This document shows positions 1 to 4,569 of a DNA stretch of 12,586 bases, in pieces (position 1 is the first letter of the stretch; every line of letters begins with the position of its first letter). The notes under the pieces are model-generated. The model did no database searches and was not told the origin of the DNA. It worked only from the letters and a program-made list of their open reading frames with translations. The translations under genes and the position numbers were made by a program. The stretch is from 2-01-FULL-49-10 sp041652335 (GTDB taxonomy: Bacteria > Patescibacteriota > Kazan-3B-28 > UBA10110), in NCBI GenBank assembly GCA_041652335.1, contig JBAZHL010000019.1, positions 1 through 12,586 on the forward strand, in the 5' to 3' direction.

Positions 1-91
1 GCGCGATTACTACCACTAAGCCAACTACTGCCCAGTTGATAGTGACGCCTTGAGATTTAGGGGCTCTCTTGACCCGTTTCTTCTTCGCCAT
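1..91 (-). CDS. Small basic single-pass membrane protein, partial
   Basis: This is the N-terminal part of a gene that leaves the window at its left edge; 30 codons are visible. The ATG at 91-89 follows AGAAGGAT with very short spacing. The product begins MAKKKRVKRAPKSQG and then turns hydrophobic (NWAVVGLVVVIA), which reads as a lysine/arginine-rich cytoplasmic tail followed by a membrane helix, N-terminus inside by the positive-inside rule. It lies downstream of lepA on the same strand, with a hairpin at 136-158 between them. I do not recognise the family from 30 residues, and no function is proposed. It could be the start of a small membrane protein or of a longer anchored protein. Confidence 0.6.
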   Translation of the reverse strand, partial: MAKKKRVKRAPKSQGVTINWAVVGLVVVIA

Positions 92-119
92 ATCCTTCTA
101 ATTTTACGAATATAATTTT

Positions 120-158
120 ATAAACATAAAGAAGCCGCGCAAGACCTAAACTTGCGCG
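120..158 (-). terminator. Hairpin, possible lepA terminator
   Basis: There is a perfect 8-bp stem, CGCGCAAG (136-143) with CTTGCGCG (151-158), and a 7-nt loop, 58 bases past the lepA stop. Read on the minus strand it is followed by a T-rich but broken stretch (GCTTCTTTATGTTTATAAAA), so termination is likely weak and the small gene at 1-91 could be reached by readthrough. Confidence 0.45.
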
Positions 159-216
159 CACACAATTTTGCCAAACCGGTTGTATTATACCATCAGCTAC
201 CCTAACGACGTCAAGA

Positions 217-1989
217 CTAACCCAACAGTTTCAGAAAAGCTTCTTGCGGGATACTCACCTGCCCCACCTGCTTCATCCGTTTTTTACCCTTTTTCTGTTT
301 GTCTAACAATTTATTCTTGCGCGTAACATCTCCACCATACAGTTTGGCGGTAACGTCCTTGCGATATGGAGATAATTCTTCACGAGCGATCACCTTTCCT
401 CCGATAGCTGCCTGAATAATGATCTTAAAATTCTGCCGAGGGATTACTTCTTTTAGTTTAGCGGTAATCTCGCGACCAATCCTTTGAGATGATCCTCGAT
501 CAACGATAACGCTTAACGCGTCGATCACATTACCCCCCACCAGAATATCTACCTTTACTAAATCTCCGGGACGATATTCTAAGAACTCGTAGCTCATCGA
601 AGCATAGCCAGAAGAGACACTCTTTAACTGATCATAAAAATCTACCACAATACTGCTAAGCGGTACCTCATAAGTAACCAACACTCGGTTTTTATCCAGA
701 TGCTCAATGTTGTTCTGAATCCCCCGTCGCTCTTGAACCAGTTTAAGGATCCCGCCCAAATAGGTCACCGGCGAGACTAACTCTAACCGCACCCACGGCT
801 CGGCAATATGCTGCACCCTGGTTATCTCCGGCAACTGGGTTGGATTACTAATGATCATCTGACCACCGCCAGCCAATGTTACTTGATAACTAACGCTGGG
901 AGTAGTGGCGATCAGATCCAGATCAAATTCTCGCTCTAATCTTTCTTTGACTATCTCCAAATGCAGTAGACCGAGGAAACCACACCGAAAACCAAAACCA
1001 AGTGCCGGCGAAGTCTCTGGTTCATATACCAAAGACGAATCGCTCAAACTAAGTTTATCCAACGCCTCTCGCAATTTAGGATAATCGTTATTGTCGATAG
1101 TAAAGATACCGGCATAGACAAACGGCATTACCTTCTTATACCCCGGCAGCATCTTTACTTTTTCGGTACGTGCTCCAGTAATGGTATCTCCCACATGAAC
1201 TTGGCTAACATCTCTAAGGCCAGTGGCAATATAACCAATATCGCCCGCCTGTAGCATCTCGGATTTTTTTAGTTGCGGGGAGAAGGTCCCAACCTCTAAA
1301 GCCTCCGATTCCGCCTTGGTGGCGATCATCTTGATCTGTTCTTCACCTTTTATATGGCCATCCATTATCCGAGAGTAGGCGATCACTCCTTTATATTTAT
1401 CAAACACCGAGTCGAAGATCAGCGCTCGTAAAGGAGCATCGAGATCGCCATTAGGCGCTGGTACATCTCTGACGATTCTATCTAATATCTGTTCTACGTT
1501 CTGACCGGTCTTGCCCGAAACACCCAAGATCTCTTCTGGTTCTATCCCTAACACATAAGATAGTTCGTTTTTGGTACCCTCCACATCAGCACCAGGCAGA
1601 TCGATCTTGTTTACCACCGGGATGATGGTTAACCCCTGCTCACGAGCTAAGTGCAGATGAGCTAAGGTCTGGGCTTCAATCCCCTGGCTGGCATCAACTA
1701 ACAACACAGCGCCCTCGACTGCCGCCAGGGACCGGGATACTTCGTAACTAAAATCCACGTGACCCGGCGTGTCGATCAAGTTAAGCGTGTAGCCCTTGTA
1801 CTGCATTTTAACCGGCTGCAGTTTAATAGTGATACCGCGCTCGCGCTCCAAATCCATAACATCTAATAGCTGAGCCTTCATCTTTCGTTTCTCGATCGTC
1901 CCGGTCACCTCCAAAAACCGATCCGCCAGCGTAGACTTGCCGTGGTCGATATGCGCAATAATACAAAAGTTCCTGATCTTTTCTTGCAT
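217..1989 (-). CDS. lepA: Elongation factor 4 (LepA), ribosomal GTPase
   Basis: EF4 is a translational GTPase that binds the ribosome, can move tRNAs backwards in the ribosome and affects initiation and subunit biogenesis. The 590-residue length is close to the usual ~600. The GTPase motifs are intact: AHIDHGKST (12-20), RERGITIK (49-56), DTPGH (73-77) and NKID (127-130). EF-G-like domains II, III and V follow. The LepA-specific C-terminal domain is present, with YGGDVTRKNKLLDKQKKGKK and the ending QVGQVSIPQEAFLKLLG. The ATG at 1989-1987 has no strong Shine-Dalgarno, but the N-terminus aligns with the family's usual start. A hairpin terminator (2004-2064) lies just upstream, so lepA probably has its own promoter near it or depends on readthrough. 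Nothing is truncated. Confidence 0.97.
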   Translation of the reverse strand: MQEKIRNFCIIAHIDHGKSTLADRFLEVTGTIEKRKMKAQLLDVMDLERERGITIKLQPVKMQYKGYTLNLIDTPGHVDFSYEVSRSLAAVEGAVLLVDASQGIEAQTLAHLHLAREQGLTIIPVVNKIDLPGADVEGTKNELSYVLGIEPEEILGVSGKTGQNVEQILDRIVRDVPAPNGDLDAPLRALIFDSVFDKYKGVIAYSRIMDGHIKGEEQIKMIATKAESEALEVGTFSPQLKKSEMLQAGDIGYIATGLRDVSQVHVGDTITGARTEKVKMLPGYKKVMPFVYAGIFTIDNNDYPKLREALDKLSLSDSSLVYEPETSPALGFGFRCGFLGLLHLEIVKERLEREFDLDLIATTPSVSYQVTLAGGGQMIISNPTQLPEITRVQHIAEPWVRLELVSPVTYLGGILKLVQERRGIQNNIEHLDKNRVLVTYEVPLSSIVVDFYDQLKSVSSGYASMSYEFLEYRPGDLVKVDILVGGNVIDALSVIVDRGSSQRIGREITAKLKEVIPRQNFKIIIQAAIGGKVIAREELSPYRKDVTAKLYGGDVTRKNKLLDKQKKGKKRMKQVGQVSIPQEAFLKLLG

Positions 1990-2003
1990 GATCTTATTCT
2001 ACT

Positions 2004-2064
2004 AAAAATAGGGGGCGGAGCGAGGTATGGCTGGTTTGCCATTTAGTATCTCGGCATCCGCCCC
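2004..2064 (-). terminator. Long hairpin terminator of the zinc-ribbon gene
   Basis: GGGGCGGA (2012-2019) pairs with TCCGCCCC (2057-2064), and inner segments (GCGAG with CTCGGC, GGC with GCC) extend the stem. On the minus strand the hairpin is followed by TATTTTTAG. It sits 30 bases after the stop of the 2095-2496 gene and about 20 bases before the lepA start, so it insulates lepA from the accessory gene upstream. Confidence 0.7.
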
Positions 2065-2094
2065 TTTGTTCATAAGTTGTTCGAAGAGTTTGGG

Positions 2095-2496
2095 TTACGT
2101 GGCCGGTTCGATTTCCCATGCTTTCCTCCCAGAATGAAATGAGATGTATGCCCCACAACCGCCACACCATAGCTGCCCAACCCTAACATCGGCTGGGCTG
2201 CAATTAAGAGGCTGACGACATCCAGGACAGTGGGAGGGAGGTTCGGGAAAGTGGCGCGATTCACTCGCAGTTGATGGGAAGATGAATCGGCTGGCATAAT
2301 CGGCTGAGTAATGGTGAGTATGACATTCGGGACAGATCATCTCGACGATTCCGTCCCGACCCTCCACCACTACAGTCAGCGGCAAACCGCAACGTCTCCT
2401 TTTCCACTTACCTAAATCATCCTTGAACCAAACCCTGCTCGAACAACGAAGGTACACCCGAGTGCCGCCCTGACGGCACGATGACTTTCGGCACAA
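2095..2496 (-). CDS. Cysteine-rich putative zinc-ribbon protein
   Basis: I do not recognise a named family. From the chosen TTG start the product is 133 residues with three CxxC knuckles: CPEC (55-58, followed by HTHH), CPGC (90-93) and CGGC (111-114), plus single or spaced cysteines at 2, 7, 18, 36 and 99. This suggests two or three zinc-binding ribbons and a soluble protein that may bind nucleic acid or protein. The open frame reaches an ATG at 2556, but the TTG at 2496-2494 lies 7 nt after AAAGGAGGTGATT, a nearly full complement of the 16S rRNA 3' end, so initiation there is much better supported. The gene is transcribed away from the RNA cluster at 2616-3087 and ends at its own hairpin terminator. 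Function is unknown; confidence is good that it is a real gene. Confidence 0.75.
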   Translation of the reverse strand: MCRKSSCRQGGTRVYLRCSSRVWFKDDLGKWKRRRCGLPLTVVVEGRDGIVEMICPECHTHHYSADYASRFIFPSTASESRHFPEPPSHCPGCRQPLNCSPADVRVGQLWCGGCGAYISFHSGRKAWEIEPAT

Positions 2497-2503
2497 AATA
2501 ATC

Positions 2504-2516
2504 ACCTCCTTTGGCT
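2504..2516 (-). promoter_or_regulatory. Extended Shine-Dalgarno deciding a TTG start
   Basis: On the minus strand AAAGGAGGTGAT is followed by TATTTTG. It complements about 12 bases of the 16S rRNA 3' end (ATCACCTCCTTT), the longest such match noticed in this window. Spacing of 7 nt from GGAGG to the TTG at 2496-2494 fixes the start there instead of at the upstream ATG. Confidence 0.75.
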
Positions 2517-2547
2517 GATTTTGAGCCGAGGAATCAGGGGAGCTATA

Positions 2548-2575
2548 GCATAGCACTTAGCCGCGCTCAGAGCAA
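2548..2575 (-). promoter_or_regulatory. Possible promoter of the zinc-ribbon gene
   Basis: On the minus strand TTGCTC (2575-2570), a 16-nt spacer and TATGCT (2553-2548) give a moderate sigma70-type match about 50 bases before the TTG start. It is back to back with the plus-strand promoter at 2584-2611. Confidence 0.4.
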
Positions 2576-2581
2576 TAAAAA

Positions 2582-2596
2582 CCTTGACAATCAAGG
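2582..2596. repeat. Inverted repeat between divergent promoters
   Basis: CCTTGA-CAA-TCAAGG is a perfect 6-bp inverted repeat with a 3-nt centre. It covers the plus-strand -35 element (TTGACA, 2584-2589) and lies just upstream of the minus-strand -35, the place for an operator of a dimeric regulator. No regulator gene is visible nearby apart from the zinc-ribbon protein, so autoregulation is only a guess. Confidence 0.45.
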
Positions 2597-2611
2597 GGAA
2601 AAGTGTAAAGT
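2584..2611 (+). promoter_or_regulatory. Sigma70-type promoter before the RNA cluster
   Basis: TTGACA (2584-2589, perfect -35), a 16-nt spacer and TAAAGT (2606-2611) place the transcription start near 2617-2619, exactly where the stem of the candidate RNA begins. Confidence 0.65.
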
Positions 2612-2615
2612 AGTA

Positions 2616-2730
2616 GTGTCCTGCGGGTTTCCACCTTAGGACCTTAATAAGTAGCTAGGGCAGGAGGCCCGCAGGCACCCTTTTACCCATGGGGAGCATA
2701 GATTGGCGATGCTACCAACCTCTGTTTTTT
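2616..2730 (+). ncRNA. Candidate structured RNA or leader, unknown class
   Basis: No open frame covers this stretch, but it is strongly structured and begins at the predicted start of a good promoter. CCTGCGGG (2620-2627) pairs perfectly with CCCGCAGG (2668-2675). The stem extends outward (GTG 2616-2618 with CAC 2676-2678, one bulged T) and inward (CCACCT 2631-2636 with AGGAGG 2662-2667, one A-A mismatch). A second hairpin follows, AGCAT (2695-2699) with ATGCT (2709-2713), whose 9-nt loop contains TTGG able to pair with CCAA (2715-2718) as a pseudoknot. A T6 run (2725-2730) follows, so the transcript may end there or read on into the tRNA cluster. I compared it by eye with SRP RNA (no GGAA tip), 6S RNA, T-box and common riboswitch cores and found no match. 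It could be a small RNA, an attenuator for the tRNA operon, or an unusual leader. Confidence 0.5.
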
Positions 2731-2750
2731 GTGTTTCGCATTTCCATTTT

Positions 2751-2756
2751 TAATAT
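2751..2756 (+). promoter_or_regulatory. Possible -10 element before the tRNA cluster
   Basis: TAATAT lies 19 bases before the tRNA-like gene and would start transcription near 2763. There is no good -35; TTGTGT at 2729-2734 with a 16-nt spacer is the best candidate. Weak on its own. Confidence 0.3.
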
Positions 2757-2774
2757 TAGATCCTGAACCTTTAA

Positions 2775-2937
2775 GCGAGGTGTAAAACTGGTGTTTAAGC
2801 GCCTGTAGACAAAGCGCGCTCGACAGTCATTACGGTTGTGTCATTCAGCCTCAGAACGGGGCATTGACCTCATTGGAGCGTCATCGACACAATCAATCGA
2901 CTAAGAGCAACGGAGGGTTCGATTCCCTCACCTCGCG
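2775..2937 (+). tRNA. tRNA-like gene, Tyr(GTA)-type, with large insertion
   Basis: The ends are those of a tRNA: GCGAGGT (2775-2781) pairs perfectly with ACCTCGC (2930-2936), G2937 is the discriminator, and the T arm is canonical (GAGGG 2913-2917, loop TTCGATT, CCCTC 2925-2929). A short D arm is possible (TAAA/TTTA or AAA/TTT, loop ACTGGTG with GG). AGCGC (2798-2802) pairs with GCGCT (2816-2820) around a 13-nt loop beginning CTGTAGA, the usual context of a GTA tyrosine anticodon, with six extra bases. Then come 92 nt where a tRNA-Tyr has a short variable arm. They fold into a long stem: AGTC (2825-2828) with GACT (2899-2902), ATT with AAT, GGTTGTGTC (2834-2842) with GACACAATC (2886-2894). The stem is capped by two hairpins (GCC 2848-2850 with GGC 2860-2862; TGAC/CTC 2865-2871 with GAG/GTCA 2876-2883). 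It is 4 nt from tRNA-Thr, and Tyr-Thr adjacency is common in bacteria. Alternatives are an intron-bearing tRNA, a degenerate tRNA, or a tRNA-mimicking RNA such as YrlA. No CCA is encoded. Confidence 0.5.
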
Positions 2938-2941
2938 TTTT

Positions 2942-3013
2942 GCTGACGTAGCTCAGTGGTAGAGCTCCTGGCTTGTAACCAGGAGGTCGCGGGTTCGACT
3001 CCCGTCGTCGGCT
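2942..3013 (+). tRNA. tRNA-Thr (TGT)
   Basis: The cloverleaf is complete: acceptor GCTGACG (2942-2948) with CGTCGGC (3006-3012, one G-U pair), D arm GCTC/GAGC with loop AGTGGTA, anticodon arm CCTGG/CCAGG with loop CTTGTAA (anticodon TGT, reads ACA and related Thr codons), and T loop TTCGACT. The discriminator is T3013, whereas bacterial tRNA-Thr usually has A73, and CCA is not encoded, so CCA must be added by nucleotidyltransferase. It lies 4 nt after the tRNA-like gene and 3 nt before tRNA-Trp, so the three are almost certainly cotranscribed. Confidence 0.92.
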
Positions 3014-3016
3014 TTA

Positions 3017-3087
3017 GGCGGTGTCATCCAATGGTAGGATATCGGACCCCAAATCCGAACATGGGGGTTCGAGTCCCTCCACCGCCA
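3017..3087 (+). tRNA. tRNA-Trp (CCA), lacking U33
   Basis: Acceptor GGCGGTG (3017-3023) pairs fully with CACCGCC (3080-3086), the D arm is ATCC/GGAT with loop AATGGTA, the anticodon stem is TCGGA/TCCGA, and the T arm is GGGGG/CCCTC with loop TTCGAGT. The 7-nt anticodon loop is CCCCAAA, giving anticodon CCA at 3049-3051 and therefore Trp, but position 33 is C instead of the nearly invariant U. The discriminator is A (bacterial tRNA-Trp usually G73), and CCA is not encoded. The TGG-only anticodon agrees with TGA being a stop here. It may be a functional but divergent tRNA-Trp or a drifting second copy. Confidence 0.75.
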
Positions 3088-3092
3088 GTTCT

Positions 3093-3120
3093 TTGACAAT
3101 TAACAACAAAGGGTTGAGAT
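3093..3120 (+). promoter_or_regulatory. Possible promoter of the 3170 gene
   Basis: TTGACA (3093-3098) is a perfect -35, but the best -10, TGAGAT at 3115-3120 after a 16-nt spacer, matches only three of six positions. It begins 5 bases after tRNA-Trp and would give the downstream gene its own start. Confidence 0.35.
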
Positions 3121-3169
3121 TCTCTGCTCTTCCGAGCACGGGATGTGCCAAGAGCAAAAGGGGCTTGAG

Positions 3170-3583
3170 ATGAATGAACAGGGTGTATGGCTGATGGTGT
3201 GGTTAGGCATTGTCCTATCCGGACTCACCATCTGTGTCGTAATCATCTGGCGGTTAAGCCGCCCAGATCATGACCGTGCCAACTGGGATACTATCGCCAG
3301 TTGGATGTGCTTCAGCGCAATGTTAATAGGCGGTGGAGGCGTACTTTTCCTGCTGCAACTTATCCACCCCCTACTTAACCCAAATGGTCTTTTGCACAAC
3401 TTCCTCTCCGAGTTCGGTATATTTCTGGCCGGGCTTGGCTGGATCGGGCTGTTCCTTTGGTGGTTCCAGAGGAACAAACATCGATTTCCACCGGACCCGG
3501 AGGATCAGTATTGTTACCAAGAGGACGAAGGTGACACAAACCCCGACCAAACCCCACGAGCTCGACTCGTGATCATCGATTGA
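3170..3583 (+). CDS. Orphan membrane protein, three predicted helices
   Basis: The product has 137 residues from the ATG at 3170, which follows AAAAGGGG with 6-nt spacing; an in-frame ATG at 3143 has no such site. Three hydrophobic stretches are visible: one at about residues 5-26 (GVWLMVWLGIVLSGLTICVV), a second beginning SWMCFSAMLIGGGGVLFLLQ and a third beginning FLSEFGIFLAGLGWIGLFLW. The C-terminal tail is hydrophilic and acidic (PPDPEDQYCYQEDEGD). I recognise no family or catalytic motif. It ends in TGA and a strong terminator follows. Its context (RNA cluster before it, unrelated operon after it in the opposite direction) gives no functional clue. It looks like an accessory, lineage-restricted gene. 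Confidence 0.65.
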   Translation: MNEQGVWLMVWLGIVLSGLTICVVIIWRLSRPDHDRANWDTIASWMCFSAMLIGGGGVLFLLQLIHPLLNPNGLLHNFLSEFGIFLAGLGWIGLFLWWFQRNKHRFPPDPEDQYCYQEDEGDTNPDQTPRARLVIID

Positions 3584-3623
3584 GAGGTAGACGATCTACT
3601 TTGTATATCCCACCTCCCATAAG

Positions 3624-3656
3624 CCCCGGCGCAAGGACGCGCCGGGGTATTTTTTT
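3624..3656 (+). terminator. Strong intrinsic terminator
   Basis: CCCCGGCGC (3624-3632) pairs perfectly with GCGCCGGGG (3639-3647) around a 6-nt loop, followed by TATTTTTTT. It ends plus-strand transcription from the accessory block. Its T run overlaps the stop codon (3657-3655) of the convergent transporter gene. Confidence 0.93.
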
Positions 3657-4566
3657 ATCTAACCAACAGCCACACCCCAATTAGCATTACTAATGAGATG
3701 CTCACTCGCCACCGTACATCCTTTTCTTTAAATAACGATCCGCCAATTACGGTGGTGATCAATATCGAACTATGCTTGATTGAGGTAACTAACGATAACT
3801 CCGTCATACTAAGGGCTTGCGAATAGGCCAATCGAGAGACAGTAGCGATAACAGCGATGCCAACCAGCAGCCAACCTAAATGATCCACCCGCCCCGGGAT
3901 CTGCCTAACGTCCCCCACCACTAATAGGTAAAGCACCAAATGATTAACAAACAAAAAGATGCTAATTAAAAAGATAAAGGTTACTACGTCAAACCGCTCC
4001 AACGAGAATTTATCAAACACACTGGAAGCGCCCATCAACACCATCGATCCGAGCAATAACATCTCATAGAATAGCTCGGTTTTTTGTTTAAACAGATCAC
4101 CTACTCGAACAGTAGCTAACCACCCCCAATGATGTGCTGGCGTAAATGATCCCTTGGCCAATAGGGCGCCGCCGATCACCAAGATCATCGCTCCCCACAT
4201 CTGCCCAGAGGTTAAAGTATCGCCCAAAAAGAAATGCGCAAATACTAATGTAAACAAAGTCGATAGTACAGTCTGCGGAGAGACCAACGATAGCTCCAGA
4301 TGCCGCAGCGCTTTGGTCCCCATCCAGATCGCCACCGAACCAAACAAAGCGGCCATATAAACATAGGCTACACTGCCCCACGTAATGCTGCCCCATTTTA
4401 CCCACGGCCACAAAAACAGCGCCACTATCATCGCTACCAGCGAGAAAGCCACCGTGTAATCCAACGAGTGCTCTTTTTTTAGCTCGGCCTTTTGGAAAAC
4501 AGACTTAACCCCGACTAACGTCGCCGAGATCAAAGCGTAGACATACCACGGTAGTAATAACAACAT
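3655..4566 (-). CDS. EamA/DMT-superfamily transporter
   Basis: A 303-residue, highly hydrophobic protein with about ten membrane helices in two similar halves, the layout of EamA (drug/metabolite transporter) proteins. Family-like features include the start YVYALISATLVGVKSVFQK, SVAIWMGTKALRHLELSLVS and PQTVLSTLFTLVFAHFFLGD in the first half, and YSQALSMTELSLVTSIKHSS plus GGSLFKEKDVRWRVSISLVM in the second. Substrates of the family are diverse (amino acids, nucleotide sugars, toxic compounds), so the substrate cannot be read here. It is the last gene of the tilS-ftsH-murJ operon: its ATG lies 3 nt after the murJ stop, and its Shine-Dalgarno (AAAGGGG) is inside the end of murJ. Given that neighbour a cell-envelope role is possible but not shown. 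Confidence 0.85.
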   Translation of the reverse strand: MLLLLPWYVYALISATLVGVKSVFQKAELKKEHSLDYTVAFSLVAMIVALFLWPWVKWGSITWGSVAYVYMAALFGSVAIWMGTKALRHLELSLVSPQTVLSTLFTLVFAHFFLGDTLTSGQMWGAMILVIGGALLAKGSFTPAHHWGWLATVRVGDLFKQKTELFYEMLLLGSMVLMGASSVFDKFSLERFDVVTFIFLISIFLFVNHLVLYLLVVGDVRQIPGRVDHLGWLLVGIAVIATVSRLAYSQALSMTELSLVTSIKHSSILITTVIGGSLFKEKDVRWRVSISLVMLIGVWLLVR

Positions 4567-4569
4567 CTT

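Noticed and set aside
2070..2297. 75-residue minus-strand frame overlapping the zinc-ribbon gene
   Set aside because: No ribosome site and no recognisable protein features; it is a shadow of the 2095-2496 gene and overlaps the terminator.
2500..2512. Remnant of a 16S rRNA 3' end on the plus strand
   Set aside because: ATCACCTCCTTT matches the 16S end, but only about 12 bases match and no upstream 16S sequence is seen. An extended Shine-Dalgarno on the minus strand explains it.
2803..2912. Group I intron in a tRNA-Tyr
   Set aside because: No P/Q/R/S core elements were recognised, and the 3' strand of the anticodon stem (GCGCT, 2816-2820) lies before the insertion, not after it, so excision of the long segment would not restore an anticodon arm.
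2775..2937. tmRNA (ssrA) for the tRNA-like gene
   Set aside because: The T arm, acceptor and a CTAAG segment recall tmRNA, but 163 nt is far too short, there is a local anticodon-like hairpin, and no tag reading frame ending in the usual Ala-Ala is present.
3143..3169. Upstream ATG for the 3170 gene
   Set aside because: It would add nine residues but has no Shine-Dalgarno; the ATG at 3170 has AAAAGGGG at good spacing.
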